A stretch of 64,000 nt of DNA, from assembly GCA_048499435.1 (NCBI GenBank), contig JASNZW010000003.1, positions 620,001 to 684,000 of the forward strand. The letters are read 5' to 3'. The stretch's first letter is position 1. The number at the start of each line of letters is the position of its first letter. The stretch is from DAOTWC01 sp048499435 (GTDB lineage: Bacteria; Chloroflexota; Anaerolineae; Aggregatilineales; Phototrophicaceae). The position numbers were made by a program, and so were the translations under genes. Under the pieces are notes generated by a model that saw only the letters and a list, made by a program, of their open reading frames with translations, had not been told where the DNA came from and searched no databases. Below, in pieces: positions 1 through 9,721 of this stretch.

Positions 1-1
1 G

Positions 2-715
2 GCGTCGGCGGGCGAAGTCGGCAACGTGGACGCTGGCCTCATCAACACCGTGGTGGGCGATCTCGCCAGCCGGCTGACCGTCCGCAACCTGACGCCCACC
101 TACGGCGGAACCAGCCGCACGGCGGCGGTCGTCAGCGCCGAGGACCAGGAGCGCCTGCTGGCGATCGTGCGCCAGCAGCTTCAGTCGCGCGCCTATGTCG
201 AAATGCTGCCGCGCCTCAACGAGGCGCAGACGCTCATCCTGGAGACGGTGCGCATCGCTGAGGAACGCGCCGACTGGACCGTGTTCAGCGCCGATGTCGG
301 CCAGGCCGCCGACACCCTGACGCTGGATATGCGCGCCGTTGTCGAAGCGGTAGCCGTCAACCAGCGCCTCGGCCAGCAGGTAGTGCTGGCGCAGCTTTCC
401 CGCCAGATTCCGCGCGGGCGGCAGCTCATCCCTGAAAGCGTCAGCTACGACGTGGGCGCGGTCACGCAGGCGTTCCAGGATGGCACGGTGCAGTTCAGCA
501 TCACCGGCAGCGGGCTGGTCGCCGCCCAGATAGACACCGCGCGCGTGCAGCAGCAGCTCGCCGGGCGGCCGCGCGAGGAAGTGCTCGCCTACCTGCAAAC
601 CCAGCTTGACCTCGACCCGGCGCGCCCGCCCACCATCGAGCTTATCCCCGGCTGGCTGGATCAACTGCCGGTGCTGCCGGTGCGCATCACAGTCCACGTG
701 GAAACCGGCGCATGA
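2..715 (+). CDS. Baseplate J-like domain protein, C-terminal part (5' end outside window)
   Basis: The reading frame is open from base 2, so the gene enters from the left and the GTG at 26 is probably internal. The first visible residues (GEVGNVDAGLIN) look like the Gly/Asn-rich start of a baseplate-J/gp47 domain. The rest is about 230 residues of mixed alpha/beta with no membrane segment. The stop overlaps the ruvX start (ATGA), so the two are translationally coupled. From memory, such proteins sit next to ruvX and mltG in some Chloroflexota; their function there is unknown and need not involve a phage tail. The family call is moderate because the N-terminal part is missing. Confidence 0.6.
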   Translation, partial: ASAGEVGNVDAGLINTVVGDLASRLTVRNLTPTYGGTSRTAAVVSAEDQERLLAIVRQQLQSRAYVEMLPRLNEAQTLILETVRIAEERADWTVFSADVGQAADTLTLDMRAVVEAVAVNQRLGQQVVLAQLSRQIPRGRQLIPESVSYDVGAVTQAFQDGTVQFSITGSGLVAAQIDTARVQQQLAGRPREEVLAYLQTQLDLDPARPPTIELIPGWLDQLPVLPVRITVHVETGA

Positions 716-1170
716 CGCCCGGCCGCCTGCTCGGTGTTGATCACGGCCTCAAGCGGCTGGGCCTGGCCGTGTGCGACGCATCCTGGCTGGTCGCGCGCGA
801 GCTGGCGATCCTCCAGCGCCGTTCCCGCGCTGAAGACTTCGACCGCATCCGGCAGGTTATCGCTGAGCAGCAGGCCGTCGCGGTCGTCGTTGGCGTCCCC
901 ACCAACTACGAGGCGCTGCCCGGCCAGCAGGACCAGGCGGCCACCGTCCGCAAATGGGCGGCGCGCCTAGCCGAGGCCGCCGCGCTGCCGGTGCTGCTGT
1001 GGGACGAGCAGCTCTCTACCAGCGATGCCCGTGACCTGGCCCGCCAGCAGCGCCGCCGGCCCGGCGCGCCCGTGGACGACCTCGCCGCCCGCGTTATCCT
1101 GCAAAGCTATATTGACGCGGTTCGCGACGGCCTGGCGGACCCGCCTTCCTTCGCGCCGCCAACGGAGTGA
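712..1170 (+). CDS. ruvX: RuvX/YqgF-type RNase H-fold nuclease
   Basis: This 152-residue protein is the usual RuvX size. It opens with the RNase H-like motif GVDHGLKRLGLAVCD (about residues 8-22), which carries the first catalytic Asp. A central VVGVPTNY strand, the LWDEQLST segment with the conserved Glu, and PVDDLAARVILQSYID with the last acidic residues follow. The family is implicated in Holliday-junction resolution and, in E. coli, in 16S rRNA 5' processing. It is cytoplasmic. The ATG overlaps the upstream stop, and mltG follows after 6 bases; ruvX-mltG adjacency is common in bacteria. Confidence 0.92.
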   Translation: MTPGRLLGVDHGLKRLGLAVCDASWLVARELAILQRRSRAEDFDRIRQVIAEQQAVAVVVGVPTNYEALPGQQDQAATVRKWAARLAEAAALPVLLWDEQLSTSDARDLARQQRRRPGAPVDDLAARVILQSYIDAVRDGLADPPSFAPPTE

Positions 1171-1176
1171 TCGCCT

Positions 1177-2283
1177 GTGAGCCAACTCGCCAAAGCCGTT
1201 ATCGCCGCCGCGCTGACGTTCGGGCTGGCCCTGCTGCTGTGCGCCGGGGCGCTGTTCGTGATCTCCGGCGGCCAGCCGGTGGATTTCGCGCAGACCGAGA
1301 TCATCCGCTGGCAGCTTGCCAGCCGCCAGGACGACCTGAACCGCCCAGTCGGCGCTGATCTGACGCCGGTGCGCTTCACAATCGCCCCCGGCGAGCCGCC
1401 GCGCGTCGTCGGCCAGCGCCTGCTCGACTATGGGCTGATTGCGGACGCGGGCCTGTTCGTGGATTACGCGCGCGTCTCCGGCCTCGATGTAGAGCTGGAG
1501 GCCGGCACTTATTTCCTCAACCAGACTCAGACTATCCCACAGATCGCCGTCGCGCTCACCGACTCGCGCAGCAGCGTGATTCCGTTTCGCATCCTGGAGG
1601 GCTGGCGGCAGGAAGAAATCGCGGCGGCGGTAGATGCCAACGGCCTGTTTGGCTTTTCCGGCGCGGACTTCCTGGCGGCAGTTGGCCCCGGCGCGGCGGT
1701 AGACGCGGCCTTTGCCGAATACGCCAGCCTGCCGCCGGGCGCGTCGCTGGAGGGTTTCCTCTTTCCAGACACCTACCAGCTTCCGCCCGAAATCACGCCC
1801 GCCGGCCTGCGCGACACGCTCACCGAAACTTTCGCCGCGCGCGTGGACGCGCAGCTTGTGGCCGACGCCGCTGCCCAGGGGCTGTCGCTGTTCGATGTCG
1901 TCACGCTGGCGTCCATCATCCAGCGCGAATCAGTCCACGCTGAAGAAAACCCGCTGATCGCCAGCGTCTACCGCAACCGTCTGGACACCGGCATGAAACT
2001 CGACGCCGACCCGACCGTTCAGTATGGCATCGGCTATCAGGATAGCTCGTGGTGGCCGCAGATCACCCAGGACGACTACACCAACGCCGTCCACGCCTAC
2101 AACACCTATCTCCAGCCGGGCCTGCCGCCCGGCCCCATCGCCAACCCAGGGCTGTCCGCCATCCGCGCCACCGTCTTTCCCGCCGTCTCTGACTATCTCT
2201 ACTTCCGTGCCGCCTGCGACGGCAGCGGCTTCCACAATTTCGCCCGCACCTTCGCGGAACACGTCGCTAATGGCTGCCCGTAG
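1177..2283 (+). CDS. mltG: Endolytic murein transglycosylase MltG (YceG-like)
   Basis: The 368-residue protein has one N-terminal membrane anchor (about residues 8-30) and an extracytoplasmic YceG domain. The signature LASIIQRES contains the catalytic Glu, and downstream YRNRL and DADPTVQYG blocks are typical of MltG. MltG cleaves nascent glycan strands and helps set their length. The start is GTG at 1177, six bases after ruvX. The 3' end overlaps the next gene by 14 bases, so the run from the baseplate-J-like gene to the lipoprotein is one transcription unit. Confidence 0.93.
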   Translation: MSQLAKAVIAAALTFGLALLLCAGALFVISGGQPVDFAQTEIIRWQLASRQDDLNRPVGADLTPVRFTIAPGEPPRVVGQRLLDYGLIADAGLFVDYARVSGLDVELEAGTYFLNQTQTIPQIAVALTDSRSSVIPFRILEGWRQEEIAAAVDANGLFGFSGADFLAAVGPGAAVDAAFAEYASLPPGASLEGFLFPDTYQLPPEITPAGLRDTLTETFAARVDAQLVADAAAQGLSLFDVVTLASIIQRESVHAEENPLIASVYRNRLDTGMKLDADPTVQYGIGYQDSSWWPQITQDDYTNAVHAYNTYLQPGLPPGPIANPGLSAIRATVFPAVSDYLYFRAACDGSGFHNFARTFAEHVANGCP

Positions 2284-3088
2284 CTGGCTGCTGGCGGCGG
2301 TCTGGGCGCTGCTGGCCCTGTCCGGCTGCGCGCAGGCGCGCGCTGCTGCGCCCGTTCGCGTCGCGCTGCTGGCCCCGTTCGAAGGCCGCTACCGTGAAGT
2401 CGGCTACAACGCGCTCTATGCAGCCCGGCTGGCGCTTCAGGACGCCGGCGCGCCAGCGGTTGAGCTGCTGCCCGTGGACGACGGCGGGTCCGCCGCCAGC
2501 GCCGCTGACCGCGCCCGCGCGCTGGCGCTCGACCCGCACACGCGCATCGCGATCGCGCTCGGCTGCGCCGCCGCCGCCGATGACACGCTGCGCGCCTTCG
2601 CCGACCTGCCGGTGCTCGTGGCCGGCCACTGGGGCGCGCAGCCCGCAGCGCCGCAGGTCTTCGTGCTGGCGGCATCCAGCCTGGCGAACGAGTTAACAAC
2701 GCCCCCCTGCGTCAGCGTCACGGACGCTGCGCGCCTGCCCGCGCCGCTGGTTGGCGGGGATATATTCGCGCTGGCGCAGTTCCCGCTGCTGCGCCCTGAC
2801 CTGGACGGCGTTGTTGTCGTGTCCAGCGCGGCCCTGCCCGGCGCCGACTTCGCCGCCCGCTATCGCGCCAGCGACCCGTTCGCGCCGCCGCCGGGGCTGC
2901 TGGCGACGCTCACCTACGACGCGGCCCGCCTGGCGGCCCAGGTCGCCGCCGCCGCGCCTGACCGCGCCGCCGCGCTGGCCGCGCTGCTGAGCGCCCACTA
3001 TGACGGCCTGACCGGCACGCTGCGCTTCAGCGGCGGCTGGTGGCAGGGCGCGCCCATCCACCGCTTCCGCTACAGCGCTGAAGGCGCG

Positions 3089-3118
<30 letters not shown>
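2270..3118 (+). CDS. Periplasmic-binding-protein-like lipoprotein
   Basis: The frame is open further upstream, but that part lies inside mltG. The ATG at 2270 gives a clean lipoprotein signal: charged N-terminus, hydrophobic stretch, and lipobox LSGC with Cys20. The mature part starts VRVALLAPFEGRYREVGYNALYAARLALQDAG, as in type-1 periplasmic binding proteins of the branched-chain amino-acid class. At 282 residues it is shorter than that family (about 350-400), with one lobe reduced. No permease or ATPase gene is adjacent, so a sensing or binding role is as likely as transport. It overlaps mltG by 14 bases, and its 3' end overlaps the opposing nucleoside phosphorylase gene by 30 bases. Confidence 0.7.
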
Positions 3119-4411
<1,293 letters not shown>

Positions 4412-4602
4412 TGTTCATCTCCTGAGGTTCAAACCGGCAGCGTGCCCCTTATCTTACTCGCGGTCGCGGCATTTGGGGTAATTCACGGCCCCCGCCGGGC
4501 GCGCGCGGCGGCTGAAATGCTCATATATTTCTAAGTTGCGCGCGCTCAATATAGGCTAAAGTTGAGATTCGATCCGTGACCATCACACCAGGTAAATCTA
4601 CT

Positions 4603-5367
4603 ATGGAAGCGAAACAGCCCGCTAAACGCAAGAGCGATCAACCGGCGGAAAAGCAGCCCGCCAAACCCGCCGCCCGCCTGCGCGCCATAAACCCTATTCT
4701 GATCGGCGTTATCGGCGTCGCTGCAGTGGTTATCGCGCTGGTCGCCATCGTTGTTTCGACCAATAACGCGCCGGTCGCCGCGCTTGATGCCTACACCGGC
4801 ATCCCCTTTGAGCGCCTGCCCGACGGCGCTTTCGTGCTCGGCAGCCCCGACGCGCCGATCACCGTTGTCGAATTTGCTGACTTTGCCTGTCCCCACTGCC
4901 AAAACTACAACCCCACGATGGGGCGCTTTATCGAAAACTTCGTCAAAACCGGCATGGCGCGCCTGGAATATCGCATGTTCATCAGCGCCGCCGATCCCGT
5001 TTATGGGCCGTACACAGCGCAGCTTGCCGAGTGCGTCAATCAGCAGCGCGATGGCGCTTTCTGGCTCGCGCACGACGTTCTCTTTGAGCTTGGCAGCCGC
5101 GCGCGTTTCAACGACACAACCGCCCGCACGCTGGCTGACCGCCTGGGCGTGAATTACGGCGAGCTGCTGACCTGTGCCGGCAGCGCCACCCAGTATCAGA
5201 CCGATATCCGCATGGGGCAGAGCCTGGGTATTCAGAGCACGCCCAGCATCATGGTGCGCTTTGGCGACAGCGCGCCGCAGTTTATCCGCGCCGGCGAAAC
5301 CGTGTTTAATCGCGGCCCGGTCGCCTATGACCTGCTGCAGCAGGTGGTGCTCGCCGCCCAGTCGTAA
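4603..5367 (+). CDS. Membrane-anchored DsbA-like thiol-disulfide protein
   Basis: ATG 4603 is preferred over GTG 4576, nine codons upstream, because an AGG lies 10 bases before the ATG. The protein has 254 residues: a Lys/Pro-rich cytoplasmic head (1-28), one transmembrane helix (about 30-51), then a thioredoxin/DsbA domain on the outer face. The redox motif CPHC is at residues 96-99 and a cis-Pro region lies in QSTPSIMV. Two further cysteines (LAECVN, LLTCAG) could form a structural or resolving disulfide. Family role: oxidising or isomerising disulfides in exported proteins. No DsbB/VKOR gene is nearby. Confidence 0.85.
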   Translation: MEAKQPAKRKSDQPAEKQPAKPAARLRAINPILIGVIGVAAVVIALVAIVVSTNNAPVAALDAYTGIPFERLPDGAFVLGSPDAPITVVEFADFACPHCQNYNPTMGRFIENFVKTGMARLEYRMFISAADPVYGPYTAQLAECVNQQRDGAFWLAHDVLFELGSRARFNDTTARTLADRLGVNYGELLTCAGSATQYQTDIRMGQSLGIQSTPSIMVRFGDSAPQFIRAGETVFNRGPVAYDLLQQVVLAAQS

Positions 5368-5422
5368 TCGCCTGAACGTGCGCCGGGGCCGCCGTAGGCC
5401 CGAAAGGACGGGGCTGACCGCG

Positions 5423-5845
5423 ATGGCTTATGACGGGCGCGATATGCCATCTGGCCCGGCGCTGCGCCGCGTGATCGCGGCGCGCCTGGGCTGGTACATG
5501 CGCAAAATCCAGGTTGGCTCGCGCGGCGTCGAGCACGACTACGTCGTTTACGACGGCGATGACCGCCGCGTCTACCAGCAGGAAATCACCGCCGCTGATC
5601 TCGCTGACGAGCAGGCCGCCGCCGCGGCGGTGTGGCTGGCCGCCATGAGCAGCGACAACTGCCCGCGCTGGGACGAAAATCTGAACGACGCCACCTGGCT
5701 GGTTGTCGGCCTTGACTACAAAATCTGGCGCGAAGCTGGCCGTGCCTGGGCATGGGTTGGCACGCCAGCGCATGCCGCCAGCGCCGCTGATGAGGCGCTG
5801 GCGCTGGCGCGCGCCTGGCTGGACTATCGTTCTGCCAGGACCTGA
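5423..5845 (+). CDS. Hypothetical protein, 140 residues
   Basis: The frame is open from 5174, but that part lies inside the DsbA-like gene. ATG 5423, with AAGGACGGGG 12-20 bases upstream, is the likeliest start; ATG 5444 is also possible. The protein is soluble, with no signal or membrane segment. It has several Trp and Tyr residues and a predicted beta-rich first half (WYMRKIQVGSRGVEHDYVVYDGDDRRVYQQEI) followed by an Ala-rich helical tail. I do not recognise the family. It faces the CpaF-like ATPase gene convergently across 24 bases. Confidence 0.55.
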   Translation: MAYDGRDMPSGPALRRVIAARLGWYMRKIQVGSRGVEHDYVVYDGDDRRVYQQEITAADLADEQAAAAAVWLAAMSSDNCPRWDENLNDATWLVVGLDYKIWREAGRAWAWVGTPAHAASAADEALALARAWLDYRSART

Positions 5846-5869
5846 TCCGCTGGCGCGGCCCTGCTTCGT

Positions 5870-7159
5870 TCAGCCCAGCGGCAGCGCCGGTTGTTCGCCC
5901 GTTGCCACCAGCTGCCCATCCTGCCACTGCATCAGCGGCACGTAATCAGGGTAATCCGCCGATTGGCGGAACTGCCATTCGCCGATGCTGTACAGCCCCA
6001 CCGCGCCGCCCGCCCGCCGCACCGTCACCACGAACGGCAGCCGCCGGTGCAGCGCCATCACCTGGGCCTCGCTCTGGCTCATATCCGACCGCCGCGCCAG
6101 CATTCCCAGCGCGCTGCGCAGGCGCTTGCTGTCGAATGGTCCGCGAAATGACCAGAGCAGGCGCGGCACACCTTCCTCGCGCAGCAGCGGCGCGATGCTC
6201 TCCGGCTCGTCTGAGCGCACCTCGTCAAGCACAAGACAGCCGGGAGACTGCGCCAGCGCCGCGCCGATCAGCTCGCCAAACGTAACCGGTTCCTGCCCCT
6301 CGGCGCGCCAGCGCGCCACCAGCCGCCGCGCGCCTTCGGGCAGATACAGCTCGCCAGCGCGCTCAACCGCCGTGACTGTCTCCGGCTGCGGCAGGCGCCG
6401 CGCCAGCGCGCTCAACAGCGTCGTCTTGCCCGCTTCTGTGTCGCCAACAATCGCGATGCCGTGTGGCGACTGCGCCAGCCGCTCCAGCAGCGCCGCCGCC
6501 GGCGGCGTCAGAAAGCCAGCCGTCGCCAGCTCAGCGAGCGTCGGCGGCTGCGACGGGTGCAGCCGGATATCCGCCACATAGTCGGGCGTCAGCGGCGGCG
6601 CGATCAGGTTGATGCACACGCGCCTGTCGCCGATCGTCAGCCCGGTTTCGACAATCGGCTGGTCCTCGTACAGGTCGGTCCCGGCGTCGAGCAGCAGCCG
6701 GCGCACAACACGCCGCAGATGCGACGCGCTGTCAAATAACGGCCCGACCGGCGTCAGGTCCCCGTGGCCATAGCGCGCCGCCGCCTTGTCCGGGCCATCA
6801 AGCGCGATAGTGGTCACCCGTTCGTCGCGCAGCAGCGGGTCAAGCGCGCCATAGCCGAAAAGCGCGCTGTACGCCATCTCGGTCAGGGCCGCCCGGTCCG
6901 CGTCCTCTAACTGCACCGACTCTACCGCCAGCACATAGCTGATCGTCTCGTTGAGCAGCTTCAGCCGTGCCGTCGCGGTGACGGCGGCGGTCAGCGCCGC
7001 AGTGCCGGCATATTCCTCTGCAAAAGCGCCCTCAATTCGCTCCAGCAGCGCCTGAAAAGACACCAGCCGTCGCCCTGGCAGGCCCTGAATCAGGCGCGGC
7101 TCGCGGCGGCTGTTCGCCGCGCCGCTGCCGGGCCGGTTATCGCCGTTGTTCGCTGTCAT
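5870..7159 (-). CDS. CpaF/VirB11-like secretion ATPase, orphan and divergent
   Basis: The 429-residue protein has a degenerate N-terminal half and a C-terminal P-loop ATPase of the type II/IV secretion family. Walker A is GDTEAGKT (239-246), the Asp-box region is ETVTAVERAGELYL, and Walker B is CLVLDEVRSDE (from 308). The His box that normally reads roughly STxHANS is replaced here by LLWSFRGPFDS, so the conserved His is gone. Family role: powering pilus or secretion assembly. No TadB/C, pilin, prepilin peptidase or CpaB/C gene lies within the window, so its partner is unknown. It is divergent from adoK. Confidence 0.75.
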   Translation of the reverse strand: MTANNGDNRPGSGAANSRREPRLIQGLPGRRLVSFQALLERIEGAFAEEYAGTAALTAAVTATARLKLLNETISYVLAVESVQLEDADRAALTEMAYSALFGYGALDPLLRDERVTTIALDGPDKAAARYGHGDLTPVGPLFDSASHLRRVVRRLLLDAGTDLYEDQPIVETGLTIGDRRVCINLIAPPLTPDYVADIRLHPSQPPTLAELATAGFLTPPAAALLERLAQSPHGIAIVGDTEAGKTTLLSALARRLPQPETVTAVERAGELYLPEGARRLVARWRAEGQEPVTFGELIGAALAQSPGCLVLDEVRSDEPESIAPLLREEGVPRLLWSFRGPFDSKRLRSALGMLARRSDMSQSEAQVMALHRRLPFVVTVRRAGGAVGLYSIGEWQFRQSADYPDYVPLMQWQDGQLVATGEQPALPLG

Positions 7160-7196
7160 CGCGCCACCTCCCCGCGTTCCGCTTCCTTGTAACCCA

Positions 7197-7226
7197 TTCT
7201 ACACGCCCCTGAGATTGTGGTATACT
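7197..7226 (+). promoter_or_regulatory. Predicted promoter of adoK
   Basis: An extended -10 (TG at 7218-7219, then TATACT at 7221-7226) with a weak -35 (TTCTAC, 7197-7202, spacer 18) lies 40 bases before the adoK ATG. Seen by eye only. Confidence 0.5.
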
Positions 7227-7266
7227 CTAGCGGTTCTCCCGCCAGCGTGAGGTCCTCAGCCACCAG

Positions 7267-8250
7267 ATGAACATCATTATTACCGGTTCCATCGCCTACG
7301 ATTATCTGATGCGTTTTCCCGGCCGTTTTACCGAACATTTCCTCCCCGATCAGCTTCACCAGGTCAGTCTCAGCTTTTTAGTGGACGACATGACCAAACA
7401 CTGGGGCGGCGTGGCCGCCAATATTGCGTTTACCGCCGGGCTGCTGGGCCTGCATCCGCGCCTGATGGGCACAGTTGGGCGCGATTTCGGCGACTACCGC
7501 GCCTGGCTGGAAAAGGCCGGCGTGGATACCAGCACAGTTCGCCAGATTGACGACGTATTCACCGCGTCGTTCTTCGTCAACACTGATCTCGACAACAATC
7601 AGATCGCCTCATTTTACACCGGCGCGATGGCCTACGCCCGCAGTTTCTCGCTGGCCGATATCGGGCAGGACACCCCCGACCTGGTGGTGATCTCGCCCAA
7701 CGACCCGCAGGCCATGCTGAACCTGACCGATGAATGCCGCCAGCGCGGCATCCGCTTCCTTTACGACCCCAGCCAGCAGGTCCCCCGGCTGAGCGGTGAG
7801 GAGCTGGCGCGCAGCATGAGCGGCGCCTACGCGCTGGTGATTAACGCCTATGAGGCGGAAATTATCTGTCACAAGACCGGCCAGACGATTGACGACCTGC
7901 GCCGCGCCGTTGAAATTCTTGTCATCACCCAGGGGCCAAACGGGTCGCACATTTACGCCAATGGCGAGCGCTATGAAATCCCCGCTTTTCCTTGCGCGGG
8001 TATCAAGGACCCCACCGGCGCAGGCGATGCATTTCGCGGCGGTTTCCTGCGCGGGCTGGCCTCTGACTGGCCGCTGCCGCTGGCCGGGCAGCTGGGCGCG
8101 CTGTGCGCCACCTACGCGCTGGAGCACGTCGGCACGCAGAATCACTCGTTCACGCTGGCGGAGTTCGTTCAGCGCTTCCGCGCCTTTTTCGACGACGGCG
8201 GCCTGCTCGACAGCCTGCTGGCGCCGGTCAGCGCCGGGGCTGAACGCTGA
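7267..8250 (+). CDS. adoK: Adenosine kinase, AdoK type (PfkB/ribokinase family)
   Basis: The 327-residue PfkB-fold kinase closely recalls mycobacterial adenosine kinase. The N-terminal blocks GSIAYDYLMRFPGRF and VSLSFLVDDM, then HWGGVAANIAF, match that protein's pattern as I remember it. The anion-hole and catalytic motif DPTGAGDAF is at 248-256, with Asp254 as base. Reaction: adenosine + ATP to AMP + ADP. Its neighbour ahcY releases adenosine, so the pair removes both products of S-adenosylhomocysteine hydrolysis. A hairpin follows at 8265-8287, and ahcY has its own promoter. A general sugar kinase is the alternative, judged less likely. Confidence 0.85.
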   Translation: MNIIITGSIAYDYLMRFPGRFTEHFLPDQLHQVSLSFLVDDMTKHWGGVAANIAFTAGLLGLHPRLMGTVGRDFGDYRAWLEKAGVDTSTVRQIDDVFTASFFVNTDLDNNQIASFYTGAMAYARSFSLADIGQDTPDLVVISPNDPQAMLNLTDECRQRGIRFLYDPSQQVPRLSGEELARSMSGAYALVINAYEAEIICHKTGQTIDDLRRAVEILVITQGPNGSHIYANGERYEIPAFPCAGIKDPTGAGDAFRGGFLRGLASDWPLPLAGQLGALCATYALEHVGTQNHSFTLAEFVQRFRAFFDDGGLLDSLLAPVSAGAER

Positions 8251-8264
8251 TTTTTCTACCTGCA

Positions 8265-8295
8265 CTGCCCGCAAAATCTGCGGGCAGCGTTGTTT
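8265..8295 (+). terminator. Hairpin terminator after adoK
   Basis: A perfect 9-bp stem CTGCCCGCA (8265-8273) / TGCGGGCAG (8279-8287) with a 5-base loop is followed by a short T-rich run (CGTTGTTT). It lies 15 bases after the adoK stop. Confidence 0.65.
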
Positions 8296-8326
8296 ACAGC
8301 GCCCGCCGGCGCGTCTGAAAGTACCG

Positions 8327-8355
8327 GCGACAACCGGTTAATCGTGTGCTAAAAT
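8327..8355 (+). promoter_or_regulatory. Predicted promoter of ahcY
   Basis: The -35-like GCGACA (8327-8332), a 17-base spacer and an extended -10 (TGC TAAAAT, ending 8355) lie about 50 bases before the ahcY ATG. The leader contains a small GGCCA-GCGT-TGGCC hairpin (8369-8382). Confidence 0.5.
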
Positions 8356-8406
8356 CGCGCCGTTATGGGGCCAGCGTTGGCCGCCATTCGTGTATCAGGA
8401 GTATGA

Positions 8407-9669
8407 ATGAGTATCCAATACGATGTCAAAAACCTGGACCTTGCCACCGGCGGTCGCTACCGTATCGAGTGGGCGGAACAGGAAATGCCGGTTCTCCGCG
8501 CCATCCGCGAGCGTTTCGCCAAGGAAAAACCGCTCGAAGGCGTGCGTGTTTCCGCCTGCCTCCACGTGACCACTGAAACCGCCAACCTGGTTCACACGCT
8601 TCAGATGGGCGGCGCGGATGTGGTTCTGTGCGCGTCTAACCCGCTCTCCACACAGGACGATGTCGCCGCTTCGCTGGTCTCGCACTACGAGATTCCGGTC
8701 TACGCCATTAAAGGCGAGAACAACGACATCTACTACGAGCATATCAAGGCCGCGCTCGACCACAAACCCCACATCACGATGGACGACGGGGCTGATCTGG
8801 TAGGGACGATTCACAAAAGCCGCCGCGAGCTGCTGGAAGATGTCATCGGCGGCACGGAAGAAACGACTACCGGCGTCATCCGCCTGCGTGCGATGGCCAA
8901 AGACGGCGCGCTCGCCTTCCCGGTGATCGCCGTTAACGACAGCAACACCAAGCACCTGTTCGACAACCGCTACGGGACCGGCCAGAGCACGCTCGACGGC
9001 GTTATCCGCGCCACCAATATCCTGCTGGCCGGGCGCACCGTCGTCGTGGCGGGCTATGGCTGGTGCAGCCGGGGCATCGCTATGCGCGCCGCCGGCCTGG
9101 GCGCGAACGTCATCGTCACCGAAGTGGACCCGCTCAAGGCGCTGGAAGCCGTCATGGATGGCTACCGCGTGATGCCGATGCACGAAGCCGCGCCGCTGGG
9201 CGATCTCTTCATCACCGCCACCGGCGACCTCAACGTGCTTGACGCGCACCACTTCGAGCGCATGAAAGCCGGCGCGATCGTCTGCAACTCTGGCCACTTC
9301 AACGTTGAAATCAACATCCCCGCCCTGGAAAAGATGAGCGCCACCGCGCCGCGCCTCGTGCGCCCCTTCGTGCAGGAATACATGGTCGCTGGCCGGCCTA
9401 TCTACCTGCTGGGCGAAGGCCGCCTGATCAACCTGGCCGCCGCCGAAGGCCACCCCGCCAGCGTTATGGATATGAGCTTCGCCAACCAGGCCCTGGGCGC
9501 GGAATACATGCTCAAGAACGCCAGCAGTCTCTCGCCCAGCGTCTACGTCGTGCCGGAAGAAATCGACAACGAGATCGCCCGGCTCAAGCTGGAGGCGATG
9601 GGGGTGCACATTGACACCCTCACGCCAGAGCAGGTACGCTACCTCAGCCAATGGGAAGAGGGCACCTGA
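8407..9669 (+). CDS. ahcY: Adenosylhomocysteinase
   Basis: The 420-residue protein is the expected length for the short bacterial/archaeal form. Substrate-domain blocks SACLHVTTETANL and CASNPLSTQDDVAA and the NAD-contact block NDSNTKHLFDNRYGTGQST are all present. The Rossmann loop reads GYGWCSRG (216-223), where GxGWxGxG is usual, so one Gly is Ser. Reaction: S-adenosylhomocysteine + water to adenosine + homocysteine, relieving product inhibition of methyltransferases. AGGAG sits 6 bases before ATG 8407. It lies downstream of adoK, which consumes the adenosine. Confidence 0.96.
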   Translation: MSIQYDVKNLDLATGGRYRIEWAEQEMPVLRAIRERFAKEKPLEGVRVSACLHVTTETANLVHTLQMGGADVVLCASNPLSTQDDVAASLVSHYEIPVYAIKGENNDIYYEHIKAALDHKPHITMDDGADLVGTIHKSRRELLEDVIGGTEETTTGVIRLRAMAKDGALAFPVIAVNDSNTKHLFDNRYGTGQSTLDGVIRATNILLAGRTVVVAGYGWCSRGIAMRAAGLGANVIVTEVDPLKALEAVMDGYRVMPMHEAAPLGDLFITATGDLNVLDAHHFERMKAGAIVCNSGHFNVEINIPALEKMSATAPRLVRPFVQEYMVAGRPIYLLGEGRLINLAAAEGHPASVMDMSFANQALGAEYMLKNASSLSPSVYVVPEEIDNEIARLKLEAMGVHIDTLTPEQVRYLSQWEEGT

Positions 9670-9721
9670 GTTGCCCTGTGCTCGGCAAATTAGGCCTGCA
9701 TTGAGGGAGGAAAGAAAACCA

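Noticed and set aside
8356..8406. Possible SAH riboswitch before ahcY
   Set aside because: Only about 50 bases of leader with one small hairpin; too short and without the conserved SAH-riboswitch core.
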